Positions 16,179 to 24,272 of a stretch of DNA of 64,000 nucleotides are shown piece by piece. The DNA lies in NCBI RefSeq assembly GCF_001423745.1, contig NZ_LMPC01000030.1, positions 62,500 through 126,499 on the forward strand. Reading direction: 5' to 3'. Position 1 is the first letter of the stretch. The number at the start of each line of letters is the position of its first letter. A model generated the notes under the pieces. That model worked only from the letters and a program-made list of their open reading frames with translations, searched no databases and had not been told where the DNA came from. Made by a program: the position numbers and the translations under genes. This DNA is from Arthrobacter sp. Leaf337. GTDB lineage: Bacteria; Actinomycetota; Actinomycetes; Actinomycetales; Micrococcaceae.

Positions 16179-16522
16179 TGATGAGTTCCGATTCAGACGC
16201 CCGGCGCATCGCGGCCGGACCGTTGCCCTCGCAGCTGGTGCCCCACCGGGACGGCATCCCGCAGGACGCCGCGCCGTTCGATCCGCTCCGCCTCTGCATC
16301 TTCGCCACGATCGCGTTGCTGGGCTGGCTGACCGGTCCTGTGGCCCTGGCTGTGTTCGCGGCCATCGGGTTCGCAGGCTACTGGACAGCACGCCGGAGGG
16401 GCCTGAAGAAGTCGAACTGCTACCTGCGCGACACCAGGCTTGTGCTCGGCTATCTCGGCCTTCTCCTGGCCGCCGGCATCTGGGGGATCTACGCGCTGGC
16501 CGCGCGCCTGATTGGCGTCTGA
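16178..16522 (+). CDS. Small membrane protein closing the radical SAM operon
   Basis: A 114-residue protein. A polar N-terminus of about 37 residues is followed by two or three hydrophobic segments (about 40-68 and 88-112) separated by a basic stretch (TARRRGLKKSNCYLRDTR). Two ATGs in tandem (16178 and 16181) overlap the stop of the radical SAM gene, so the genes are coupled. No family was recognised. It resembles the other small membrane protein of the operon only in size and topology. Confidence 0.7.
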   Translation: MMSSDSDARRIAAGPLPSQLVPHRDGIPQDAAPFDPLRLCIFATIALLGWLTGPVALAVFAAIGFAGYWTARRRGLKKSNCYLRDTRLVLGYLGLLLAAGIWGIYALAARLIGV

Positions 16523-16535
16523 GCAGGCATCCGGC

Positions 16536-16886
16536 TCAGGCAGCCAGCGGGGATCCGAACATTTCGGCGGCCCGCCGCAGCAAGTGCTCCGGAACGTCTG
16601 CTTCGCCGCCGTGCTCAGTCCGGCCCAGGAACACAGCGGTGCCGCGGGCGGCATCGGACAGGTCAAGCCCCGCCTCGCGGATAAGTTGGGCAGCGCGGAT
16701 GTTCGGCGGCAAGTTCATCAGGTGGCCTTCGGCGTTGAGGTAGACGTGCCAGTCGCCGCGGCTGACGGATTCAAGGTGTCCCCCCACCAGCTGCTGGAGG
16801 GTGTCAGTAGTCGCATCAATGGCCACGGTCCTCAGGGCATCGCCCAACCGGACCGGAATGACCAGTGCAGTACATGTAGTGCTCAT
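16536..16886 (-). CDS. DUF3846 domain protein
   Basis: A 116-residue soluble protein with the DUF3846 pattern: ALVIPVRLGDALRTVAIDATTDTLQQLVGGHLESV, then DWHVYLNAEGHLMNLPPNIRAAQLI. The function of the domain is not known; it is frequent in actinobacterial chromosomes and phages. Start ATG 16886 follows GAGGAAAG; the open frame extends further upstream without a supporting site. It converges with the radical SAM operon, with only 13 bases between the two stops. Confidence 0.75.
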   Translation of the reverse strand: MSTTCTALVIPVRLGDALRTVAIDATTDTLQQLVGGHLESVSRGDWHVYLNAEGHLMNLPPNIRAAQLIREAGLDLSDAARGTAVFLGRTEHGGEADVPEHLLRRAAEMFGSPLAA

Positions 16887-17046
16887 TTTTCTTTCCTCAT
16901 ACTGATAACTGAGATGCCCCTCAATCTGTTCCCGCACGCGGCCGAATCCCGCCGGATGTGACAAAAACCGAAACAATAATGACCCGTCCGTAATGCGGAC
17001 GGCCCGTGACTAGCCAAGAGGGGCCACCATCCCCCATGCTTGCTCC

Positions 17047-17595
17047 ATGTCCTCAATGTCGAGCCCATACCGGATCATCGCGGTCTGCACCGGAAATATC
17101 TGCAGGTCCCCGATGGCCGAGCTGATGCTGGCCGAGGCCTTCGCAGCAGCGGGGCTCGCCGGCACCGTCGTCGTGGATTCAGCCGGAACCACAGCCTATG
17201 AGTCCGGCCGTCCCATCGATCCCCGCGCCGCCCGCAAACTGGCGGCCCATCAACTCACCTCGGACCGGCACATTGCGCGGGAGTGGCGCCCCGAGTGGTT
17301 CCGTGACCGCCAGCTGATCCTCGCCCTGGACGTGGACCACTACGGCTGGCTGCGGGCGACGGCCCCTGACGGCGAGGCGCTGGCCCGGATCCGGATGCTG
17401 CGCAGCTTTGATCCGGCAGTGGCTGGCCGTGACCTCTTGGACCAGGGCATCGAAGACCCCTGGTACGGCGGCCATGCGGACTTTGACGTCACCTGGGACC
17501 TCATCAAGGCTGCCGTTCCCGGAATCGTGGACCATGCCCGGCAGGAACTGCAGCAACAGAACTGGTCCGGGCAGCAGGTACGCTCTATTTCATGA
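17047..17595 (+). CDS. Low-molecular-weight protein tyrosine phosphatase
   Basis: A 182-residue enzyme. The phosphate loop is VCTGNICRSP (Cys14, Arg20) near the N-terminus and the general-acid loop is DPWYGG. These are the two hallmarks of LMW-PTPs, which hydrolyse protein tyrosine phosphates; arsenate reductase is a relative. Two start codons (17047 and 17056) are possible. It overlaps the kinase-PabB fusion gene by four bases, so the two are translated together. No tyrosine kinase is present in the window. Confidence 0.9.
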   Translation: MSSMSSPYRIIAVCTGNICRSPMAELMLAEAFAAAGLAGTVVVDSAGTTAYESGRPIDPRAARKLAAHQLTSDRHIAREWRPEWFRDRQLILALDVDHYGWLRATAPDGEALARIRMLRSFDPAVAGRDLLDQGIEDPWYGGHADFDVTWDLIKAAVPGIVDHARQELQQQNWSGQQVRSIS

Positions 17596-19697
17596 CCCCT
17601 GCACCCGTGATCATTGCCATCGATGGCCGGTCCGGCGCAGGTAAGACCACCCTCGCGATCGAGCTTGCCGCCCGGCTGCGGGAGCACCACAAGGTCTCGC
17701 TGTTCCATCTGGAGGACGTCTATCCCGGCTGGAACGGGCTGGCGGCGGGCATCGAGCGCTATGTCACCACAGTCCTGGCTCCGCTGAGCCGCGGCGAAGC
17801 TGCTGACTGGGTCAGCTGGGACTGGGAGAAGCACTACGACGGCCAGGCGCGAACAACACTGCCGGCAGAGATCGTGATCGTGGAGGGCGTGGGTGCAGCC
17901 GCGGCATCCGCCCGTCCGATGCTGGACGCCGTGATCTGGTCGGAGTCTTCCGACGATGACCGCCGCACCCGGGCGCTGGCACGCGACGGCAGCACCTACG
18001 AACCCTTCTGGGACCAGTGGGCCGCGCAGGAGGATGAGTGGCTGGCAACGGATCCGGTGCCGGACCTTGCCGAGATCCGGGTGCTCAACCGGGCCGACGG
18101 CACCGCCCAGGACGACGTCCTCCAGGCGCTCCTGCACCTGCCGGCCCTCGCCGCAGTGCTGTTGCCGGAGCTCTCGGCACGCCTCGGCCTTCAGCTGCAT
18201 GCCGAGCGGCTGGACTGCGTGCCTGATGCCGCCCGGCTCTTCCACACCCTATACGGCCGCTCGCCACACGCGGTGTGGCTGGACTCCTCGCTTCGGACGG
18301 AAGGGACGCCCGCCGAACGCAGCCGCTTCAGCATTCTGGCAGACGACGGCGGCAGGTTCGGCCAGGACGTCCGGCACCGTTCCGGCGTAACCCGGCTGAC
18401 CATCGGCACCGCCACGGTGGCCACCGCCGGGCCGTTCTTCCGCTGGCTCGACGGTGTCTGGGGCCGCCGCGCGCTCCGCCCGCCGGAGGGCTACGCCTGC
18501 GAATTCACTCTCGGCTGGCTGGGCTATTTGGGCTACGAGCTCAAGCGCGAAACCGGCGGCAGCGACGTTCCGTCGGGAACCCCCGACGCCGCCATGATCT
18601 TCGCGGGCCGCGCCGTGGTCCTGGACCACCGCGACGGCAGCGTGTGGCTCCTCGCCCTGGAGGCCCCCGACACCGCGGAGTGGCTGGCACTGGCCCGCTC
18701 GGCGGTCACGGCGGCAGCGACTGCCGATCCTCTCGGAGGCACCGCCGTCGGAGGCACCGTCGTCGGGGTCGGCGCCGTCGGCGGCGCCATGGGCACGGTC
18801 GTCCGCACCGGAACCAAGCCCGCTCCGGTGTTCACGGGCCGCGACACCGAAACCGCATACAAGGTCAAGATCGCCGACGCGCAGCATGAAATTGCCGAGG
18901 GGAACACCTACGAGGTCTGCCTCACCACCGCCGTCAGCGCCGACGTTCCGGCCGATCCCGCCGGACCGGGGCTGGACGCCTGGGCGACGTACCTGGCCCT
19001 GCGCCGGAAGAACCCGGCGCCGTTCGCCAGCTACCTGCGGTTCGGCGAGCTGACGGTTGCCAGCACATCACCGGAGCGTTTCCTGCGGATAGCGGCCGAC
19101 GGCGCCATGCGCGCCGAGCCGATCAAGGGAACCCGCCCCAGGGCCGCAGAACCCGCCCGTGACGAGGAGCTGCGGCGCCAGCTGGAGGCCTCGCCCAAGG
19201 ACCGGGCCGAGAACATCATGATCGTGGACCTGCTCCGCAACGACCTGAGCCACTTCGCCGTAGCCGGATCAGTCACCGTGAGCAGGCTCTGCGCCATCGA
19301 AAGCTATGCCACGGTCCACCAGATGGTCAGCACCATCGATGCGAAACTGAAACCCGGGCTGCCGCGCGCCGAAGCGGTGGCCGCATGCTTCCCCGCAGGG
19401 TCCATGACGGGGGCGCCGAAGATCAGCACCATGGCCATCCTGGACCGTCTGGAAGAGGCGCCGCGCGGGGTCTATTCGGGCGCCATCGGCTATTTTTCGC
19501 TGAGCGGCGCGATGGATACGGCGGTGGCCATCCGGACCCTGGTGATCCGCCCGGATGGTGCAGGCGGCTCGGAACTGAGCCTCGGCGTCGGCGGTGCCAT
19601 CACCGCGGATTCCTCCCCGCAGGAGGAGTACGACGAAATCCGCACCAAGGCGTACGGGGTCCTCTCTGCGCTTGGCGCGGAGTTTCCGGAAGGCTGA
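17592..19697 (+). CDS. pabB: P-loop kinase-like domain fused to aminodeoxychorismate synthase component I
   Basis: A 701-residue fusion. Residues 1-195 are a uridine-kinase-like P-loop domain: Walker A GRSGAGKTT at 11-19, FHLEDVYPGW, and VIVEGVGA. Residues about 215-700 are a chorismate-binding enzyme: PIKGTRPR, SPKDRAENIMIVDLLRNDLS, PAGSMTGAPK and YSGAIGYF. The lysine in PIKGT is characteristic of PabB rather than anthranilate synthase TrpE. The second half makes aminodeoxychorismate for folate, with PabC encoded at 21292. The role of the kinase-like half is unknown. A Gly/Val/Thr linker (residues about 382-402) is encoded by short DNA repeats. Start ATG 17592 overlaps the phosphatase stop. 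Confidence 0.85.
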   Translation: MTPAPVIIAIDGRSGAGKTTLAIELAARLREHHKVSLFHLEDVYPGWNGLAAGIERYVTTVLAPLSRGEAADWVSWDWEKHYDGQARTTLPAEIVIVEGVGAAAASARPMLDAVIWSESSDDDRRTRALARDGSTYEPFWDQWAAQEDEWLATDPVPDLAEIRVLNRADGTAQDDVLQALLHLPALAAVLLPELSARLGLQLHAERLDCVPDAARLFHTLYGRSPHAVWLDSSLRTEGTPAERSRFSILADDGGRFGQDVRHRSGVTRLTIGTATVATAGPFFRWLDGVWGRRALRPPEGYACEFTLGWLGYLGYELKRETGGSDVPSGTPDAAMIFAGRAVVLDHRDGSVWLLALEAPDTAEWLALARSAVTAAATADPLGGTAVGGTVVGVGAVGGAMGTVVRTGTKPAPVFTGRDTETAYKVKIADAQHEIAEGNTYEVCLTTAVSADVPADPAGPGLDAWATYLALRRKNPAPFASYLRFGELTVASTSPERFLRIAADGAMRAEPIKGTRPRAAEPARDEELRRQLEASPKDRAENIMIVDLLRNDLSHFAVAGSVTVSRLCAIESYATVHQMVSTIDAKLKPGLPRAEAVAACFPAGSMTGAPKISTMAILDRLEEAPRGVYSGAIGYFSLSGAMDTAVAIRTLVIRPDGAGGSELSLGVGGAITADSSPQEEYDEIRTKAYGVLSALGAEFPEG
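18735..18764. repeat. 15-bp tandem repeat in the pabB linker
   Basis: Two adjacent copies of GGAGGCACCGYCGTC, one mismatch apart, encode repeats of Gly-Gly-Thr-x-Val in a low-complexity linker inside the fusion protein. Replication slippage is a likely origin. Confidence 0.7.
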
Positions 19698-19712
19698 CTC
19701 CGGCAGGCTGAG

Positions 19713-21245
19713 CTACTGCAGCGTGGCCGTCAGCCGGGCGACGTTGTCCACGTACTTGACGGCCATGGGGCGCTCCATCCAGTCCTCGAGCGTCAGCTCA
19801 CGGGAAATGCCCCGGTAGGTGTCCTCCACGGCGCGCATCTTGGCCACGATGTCGGCGCCCAGGAGCATCACCGAAACCTCCAGGTTCAGCGAGAAGGACC
19901 TCATGTCCATGTTGCTGGACCCCAGGACGGCCACTTCGTCGTCAATGGTGAAGTGCTTGGCGTGCAGCACGAACGGCGCCTTGTACAGGTAGATCCGGAC
20001 GCCCGCTTCCAGCAGCGCCTCGTAGTACGACTGCTGCGCGTGGTGGACCAGGAACTGGTCCCCCTTTTCCGAGACGAAAAGTTCGACGTCGACGCCCCGT
20101 TGCGCCGCCGTCGTCACCGCATAAAGCAGCGAATCATCCGGGACGAAGTACGGGCTGCAGATGGAGATCTTGTGCTGGGCGGAGTAGATGAGGGTGTTGA
20201 AGAGTCGCAGGTTGTTCTCGGTGATGAAGCCGGGGCCGCTGGGCACGGCCTGGGCAGTCACGGCGCCCGGCGCTATCTCGGGGCGGTGGGCCAGCTGGTC
20301 CTCCAGGGACTCGTCCGTCTCGCTGAGCCAGTCGGTGGCGAAGACCACGTTGAGTGTGGTGACAATCGGTCCGCGCAGGCAGGCCATGAGCTCCACCCAC
20401 TCGCGACCCACCTTGCGGTGCCGGGGGTTGTTGTAGGAGGGCTCGATCAGGTTCTGCGAGCCTGTGAAGGCGATTTCGCCGTCGATCACCATGATCTTGC
20501 GGTGGTTGCGCAGGTCGGGACGGCGCCACTGGCCGTGCACCGGACGCAGCGGCAGCATGGGCCGCCACTGGATCTTGCTCGCTTTGAGGCGCCTGATCAG
20601 CTTGCGGTAGCCCTTGATCCGCAGGGTGCCGAGGTGGTCGAACAGCACACGGACCTGGACCCCACGCTCCGCCGCCTCTTCCAGGGCCGTGAAAAGGTCG
20701 TCAGTGATGTGGTCCGTGCTCATGATGTAGAACTCGGCGTTGACGAACTCTTTGGCCTCACGGACGGCGGCGGCCATGGCCTTGATGGAGTCGGGGTACC
20801 CGGGCAGCAGCTCCACGCTGTTGCCGTCCACCATGGGCAGTGAACCGAGGGTCTTGTTCAGTTCGGCCGCCGAGGCCACCCATTCCGGGCCGTCGTAATC
20901 GCTTTCGACGGCGGCCAGCTGGGACGTCCCGGCGCGGACCCGCTTATTCACGGCATCCTGCTGGGCCCGGCGCTTGCGGGAGAGTTTGAAGTTTCCGAAC
21001 AGCAGGAACAGGATCAGGCCGAGTGCGGGCACAAAGAAGATCCCCAGTAGCCAGGCCATGGCCGTGGTAGGGCGGCGGTTGCCAGGAATGATGCCCAGCG
21101 CCAGCACCCGGATTATCAGGTCAACAATGCTCAACGCCAGCACGAGCCAGTAAGGCGCGGTGCCCACCAGCGGAAACGGCCACAACACAGACAGACTCCC
21201 ACGGTTATTCCCCCGCCGGACCGGTTCCGGAAAGGCATCCAGCAC
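19713..21245 (-). CDS. cls: Cardiolipin synthase
   Basis: A 510-residue phospholipase-D-superfamily enzyme. Two N-terminal membrane helices (about residues 30-52 and 62-84) are followed by two HKD motifs: NHRKIMVIDGEIAFTGSQN and HAKHFTIDDEVAVLGSSNMD. This is the standard bacterial Cls layout; it condenses phosphatidylglycerol to cardiolipin at the membrane. The gene is on the minus strand between pabB and pabC and converges with pabB, with a 15-base gap. The start at 21245 is likely though a later start is possible. Confidence 0.92.
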   Translation of the reverse strand: MLDAFPEPVRRGNNRGSLSVLWPFPLVGTAPYWLVLALSIVDLIIRVLALGIIPGNRRPTTAMAWLLGIFFVPALGLILFLLFGNFKLSRKRRAQQDAVNKRVRAGTSQLAAVESDYDGPEWVASAAELNKTLGSLPMVDGNSVELLPGYPDSIKAMAAAVREAKEFVNAEFYIMSTDHITDDLFTALEEAAERGVQVRVLFDHLGTLRIKGYRKLIRRLKASKIQWRPMLPLRPVHGQWRRPDLRNHRKIMVIDGEIAFTGSQNLIEPSYNNPRHRKVGREWVELMACLRGPIVTTLNVVFATDWLSETDESLEDQLAHRPEIAPGAVTAQAVPSGPGFITENNLRLFNTLIYSAQHKISICSPYFVPDDSLLYAVTTAAQRGVDVELFVSEKGDQFLVHHAQQSYYEALLEAGVRIYLYKAPFVLHAKHFTIDDEVAVLGSSNMDMRSFSLNLEVSVMLLGADIVAKMRAVEDTYRGISRELTLEDWMERPMAVKYVDNVARLTATLQ

Positions 21246-21291
21246 AGCCTATCCCGCGGCCGGCATCCAGGGCCGAGGATAAGCTTGAGGC

Positions 21292-22236
21292 ATGACTCCT
21301 GCTGCCCCGGCCACCGTTCTCGTGTTCCTTGATCCCCGCTTCGACGACGGCCGGATTGCCGATGCTTCACAGCCGCAGCTGATGGCCACGGACCAGGGTG
21401 CCACCCGGGGCGACGGTGTGTTTGAATCCATGCTGGCCGTGGGCGGAAACCCGCGCAAGCTCGACGCCCACCTGCGGCGGCTGCAGGGTTCGGCGCGCGC
21501 GCTGGAGCTGGCCATCCCCGCCGAGGACACCTGGCGCCGGGCCATCGCGACGGCGGTGGCCGAATACCGCTCCCAGCATCCCGCCGGCACACCGGAGGAG
21601 GACGAGACGGTGGTAAAGCTGATCTGCACCCGCGGCGCCGAGGGCGGAGCAGCCCCCACGTGCTGGGTCCAGGCTTCGGCAGTCCCGGCGGCAGGCCGGA
21701 GGCAGCGCGAAACCGGGATCGACGTCATCCTCCTGGACCGCGGCTACGACAGCGAAGTGGGCGAACGGGCACCTTGGCTGCTGCTCGGCGCCAAAACGCT
21801 CTCCTACGCGGTGAACATGGCGGCCCTACGCCACGCCCACAACCAGGGAGCGGACGACGTCATCTTCACGTCGTCCGACGGCCGCGTCCTGGAAGGCCCC
21901 ACGTCCACGGTCCTGCTCGCGCACCTTGACACGTCCGACGACGGCGCCGGCGGCACCCGAACAGTACGCCGCCTCATCACACCGCAACTGGACAGCGGCA
22001 TCCTGCCGGGCACCTCACAAGGTGCGCTTTTTGCCGCCGCCAAGGCCGCGGGCTGGGAGCTCGGCTACGGTCCGCTGGAACCGCGGGACCTCTTCGACGC
22101 CGACGCAGTGTGGCTGATTTCCAGCATCCGGCTGCTGGCCCCCGTGAACCACATCGACGGCAAGGAAATCGGCACACCCGCCCTGCGGAAGCAGCTGACC
22201 GACGAACTCAACGAGCTGTTCGCCACGATCGAGTAG
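21292..22236 (+). CDS. pabC: Aminodeoxychorismate lyase (class IV aminotransferase fold)
   Basis: A 314-residue fold-type-IV PLP enzyme. The signature stretches are TDQGATRGDGVFESML, GAKTLSYAVNMAALRHA (PLP lysine) and DDVIFTSSDGRVLEGPTSTVLL. Class IV members include PabC, branched-chain aminotransferases and D-amino acid aminotransferases. Assignment as PabC rests on overall similarity and on the nearby pabB fusion. It would release pyruvate from aminodeoxychorismate to give p-aminobenzoate. It converges with the DinB-like gene; a repeat pair lies at its 3' end. Confidence 0.8.
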   Translation: MTPAAPATVLVFLDPRFDDGRIADASQPQLMATDQGATRGDGVFESMLAVGGNPRKLDAHLRRLQGSARALELAIPAEDTWRRAIATAVAEYRSQHPAGTPEEDETVVKLICTRGAEGGAAPTCWVQASAVPAAGRRQRETGIDVILLDRGYDSEVGERAPWLLLGAKTLSYAVNMAALRHAHNQGADDVIFTSSDGRVLEGPTSTVLLAHLDTSDDGAGGTRTVRRLITPQLDSGILPGTSQGALFAAAKAAGWELGYGPLEPRDLFDADAVWLISSIRLLAPVNHIDGKEIGTPALRKQLTDELNELFATIE

Positions 22237-22251
22237 AGCTCCCACCCCCCG

Positions 22252-22296
22252 GACGCTCTCTCACTTTTCGTCGCCTTCCCCCGGACGCTCTCTCAC
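22252..22296. repeat. Two cores of the 32-bp-period repeat (pabC/DinB 3' ends)
   Basis: The 13-bp core GACGCTCTCTCAC occurs at 22252-22264 and again at 22284-22296, exactly 32 bases apart. On the minus strand the first core contains the stop codon of the DinB-like gene (gTGAGAGAGCGTC), and the second encodes its last residues (VRERPG). The same core and period recur at three other places in the window. Confidence 0.9.
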
Positions 22297-22875
22297 TCGG
22301 TCTGCGGCCGCGCGGGCTGCCGCGTCGATGCGGGCGCAGTGCGCTGCCCATTCCTCCGAAGTGCGCGTCGTCAGGTTGGGGTCGCCGGGCCGCTGGCCTG
22401 CTGAACCGTCGATGAGCTCACGGAGGATGTCCGCGTGGCCCAGGTGGTGCGCCGTTTCCACGCACATGTGCACCAGGATCTGGTGGAGGGAAACGTGCCT
22501 CCGCTCCTCCGGCCACCACGGAACCACCCCTGGCGCGTCCAGCGGCAGCGCGTCAATGGTGGCGTCACTGTGCGCGGCAGAAAAATGGTGGAGCTCGATG
22601 ATCTGCTCCCGGGTCTCGTCCGCGGGCGCCCACAGGTCGGCGTCGGGCTCGGCATCGTCGTCAAGCCACGGGAGGTCCATCGGTGCCGGCCGCCCGAAGA
22701 CCTCGCCGAGATAACCGAGTTCCACGCTGGCCACATGCTTGACCAGGCCGAGCAGGTTGGTACCTGTGGGCGTCAGTGGCCTCCGCGCGTCGTACTCGTC
22801 CAGCCCGTCGAGTTTGGCGAGCAGGTTCGCACGCCGGGTGCGCAGGTAGCTGTGCAGAGTTGCTTTGTCATCCAT
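22261..22875 (-). CDS. DinB/DUF664 family protein
   Basis: A 204-residue four-helix-bundle protein of the DinB/DUF664 kind. The three metal-binding histidines of the fold are plausibly in VKHVASVE, the EERRHVSLHQ region and VHMCVETAHHLGHADILRE, the last being the best match. These proteins are often annotated as mycothiol- or bacillithiol-dependent S-transferases; the actual reaction is unknown here. ATG 22875 is preferred over GTG 22884. The C-terminal codons and stop lie inside the 32-bp-period repeat, so its end may have been remodelled by that element. Confidence 0.8.
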   Translation of the reverse strand: MDDKATLHSYLRTRRANLLAKLDGLDEYDARRPLTPTGTNLLGLVKHVASVELGYLGEVFGRPAPMDLPWLDDDAEPDADLWAPADETREQIIELHHFSAAHSDATIDALPLDAPGVVPWWPEERRHVSLHQILVHMCVETAHHLGHADILRELIDGSAGQRPGDPNLTTRTSEEWAAHCARIDAAARAAADRVRERPGEGDEK

Positions 22876-22890
22876 AGCGGGCACTATACC

Positions 22891-22979
22891 GACGCTCGCT
22901 CATTTCCTGAGCGCCCCAGCCCAGGCAGCAGGAAGCGACAGAGCGTCCCGTTATGAACAGCAGGAACTGCGAGAGCGTC
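22891..22979. repeat. Cores of the 32-bp-period repeat upstream of DinB, at the EAL 3' end
   Basis: One forward core (GACGCTCGCTCA) lies at 22891-22902. Two reverse cores (GCGACAGAGCGTC at 22935-22947 and CTGCGAGAGCGTC at 22967-22979) are exactly 32 bases apart. Both reverse cores are preceded by CAGGAA, as is the core at 60395. The stop of the EAL gene (TAG, minus strand) abuts the last core. Confidence 0.85.
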
Positions 22980-24106
22980 TAGTTGGCCGGGCCGCCGGAC
23001 CCCGAGGTGAAGGCTTCCTCGTCGGCGGCGGTCCGCCAGGCTGCCCAGTCCAGCGGCTGCACCGATGGGCGGCCCAGGAGGTACCCCTGCCCGAAGGCCA
23101 TCCCCAGGTCCATGACCGCGGTCAGCTCGGCCTGGGTTTCGATCCCTTCCGCAACCAGGTCCGCGCCGATCTGCCGGGCAAACTCCACCATGGCTGCGCC
23201 CAGGGTTTTCTGGCCCGCCGCATGGTCGATTCCCGCAATGAGGTTGCGGTCGAGCTTGATTATGTCCGGGCTGAGGTGCTTGACCTGGCTCATCGAGCCG
23301 AAACCCGCGCCGGCGCCGTCAACAGCCACCCGGAGTCCGCGTAGCCGGAGCGGTGCAAGTGCCGTAACGACAGGATCGTATTCGTCCTCGGCCAGCCGCT
23401 CTGTCAGCTCAATGACGAGCCGGTCCATTGCCAGCCGGGAGTGCTCCACGAACGCCCGGAGGCGCGGGTCGAGGCAAGTGGCCGGTGAGAGGTTGAGCGC
23501 CACGTAGACGTTCTCCGGCAACTGCTCTGCGGCCACCAGGGCTGCCTGCAGCGCGGCAAATTCAAGGTCGGGCCCGAGGCCCACGGCCGCTGCCTCGTTG
23601 AACCAGTGATCCGCGCTGGCGCCGTCGTCGCTGACAAACCGTGTCAGTGCCTCAACACCGATGACGTCACGGGTGGAAAGTTCGTGGATGGGCTGGAACG
23701 CGGTGAGGAGCATCCTGTCACCGAGAATGGCCTCTATGCGGCGCCTGCTCCGGCGGGTGAACAGCACTGTAGCGCCGTAGTCCTCATCGGGCACGGGCAG
23801 GTCAGGGCTGGGCAGGTTGGCCTCAGAGTCGTCCGACTCCTGGCCCGTGATGCTCCGCGTGGCCATCAAATGTTCCAGGAGGGCGCGTTCGGGATTCCCC
23901 GGGTTCGATTCCATCCGGCTGCGCAACTGTTCGCGCGCCCACTCGCTCTGCGGAGTGGCGTCATCCAGTACAGACTCGATGATGTTCCACGCCTGGCCAC
24001 GGATCGTCGGGTCACTCACGTCCGAAGGCGGGATCGACTGGGGTCCCCGGTACGCAGTCGTTTCCCCATCGGTCAATGCTGGAAAAGAAGTCTCATCCAT
24101 TGACAT
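22979..24106 (-). CDS. EAL domain protein, one active-site Asp changed
   Basis: A 375-residue protein. The N-terminal 125 residues are polar and unrecognised; residues 130-365 form an EAL domain. Visible catalytic motifs are VEALTRF (Glu152), LNLS (Asn205), IELTE (Glu233), KLDRNLI (Lys284), AEGIETQAEL and GQGYLLGRP. The usual DDFGTG metal loop reads DGAGAGFG (263-270), so the second aspartate is glycine. EAL enzymes hydrolyse cyclic di-GMP; loss of that Asp would weaken or abolish activity and may leave a ligand-binding role. Start ATG 24106 follows AAAGGA. Confidence 0.88.
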   Translation of the reverse strand: MSMDETSFPALTDGETTAYRGPQSIPPSDVSDPTIRGQAWNIIESVLDDATPQSEWAREQLRSRMESNPGNPERALLEHLMATRSITGQESDDSEANLPSPDLPVPDEDYGATVLFTRRSRRRIEAILGDRMLLTAFQPIHELSTRDVIGVEALTRFVSDDGASADHWFNEAAAVGLGPDLEFAALQAALVAAEQLPENVYVALNLSPATCLDPRLRAFVEHSRLAMDRLVIELTERLAEDEYDPVVTALAPLRLRGLRVAVDGAGAGFGSMSQVKHLSPDIIKLDRNLIAGIDHAAGQKTLGAAMVEFARQIGADLVAEGIETQAELTAVMDLGMAFGQGYLLGRPSVQPLDWAAWRTAADEEAFTSGSGGPAN

Positions 24107-24272
24107 GGTTTATTCCTTTATAAGTGCTGGTCCCGGCTGAGCCCGGGACCCGTCCTTGAAAACACCGCATGCCGATTCGCGGATGCGGGAACCACGAACG
24201 TTTCAAAAGCGTACAACGAGACCGGTCTGTCTGTCTGTAGCTGTATCCGAGTCGTAATGCTAAGCACGCGGC

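Noticed and set aside
24130..24149. GTCCCGG/CCGGGAC hairpin upstream of the EAL gene
   Set aside because: It is short and has no T run; such stems are common by chance at this GC content.
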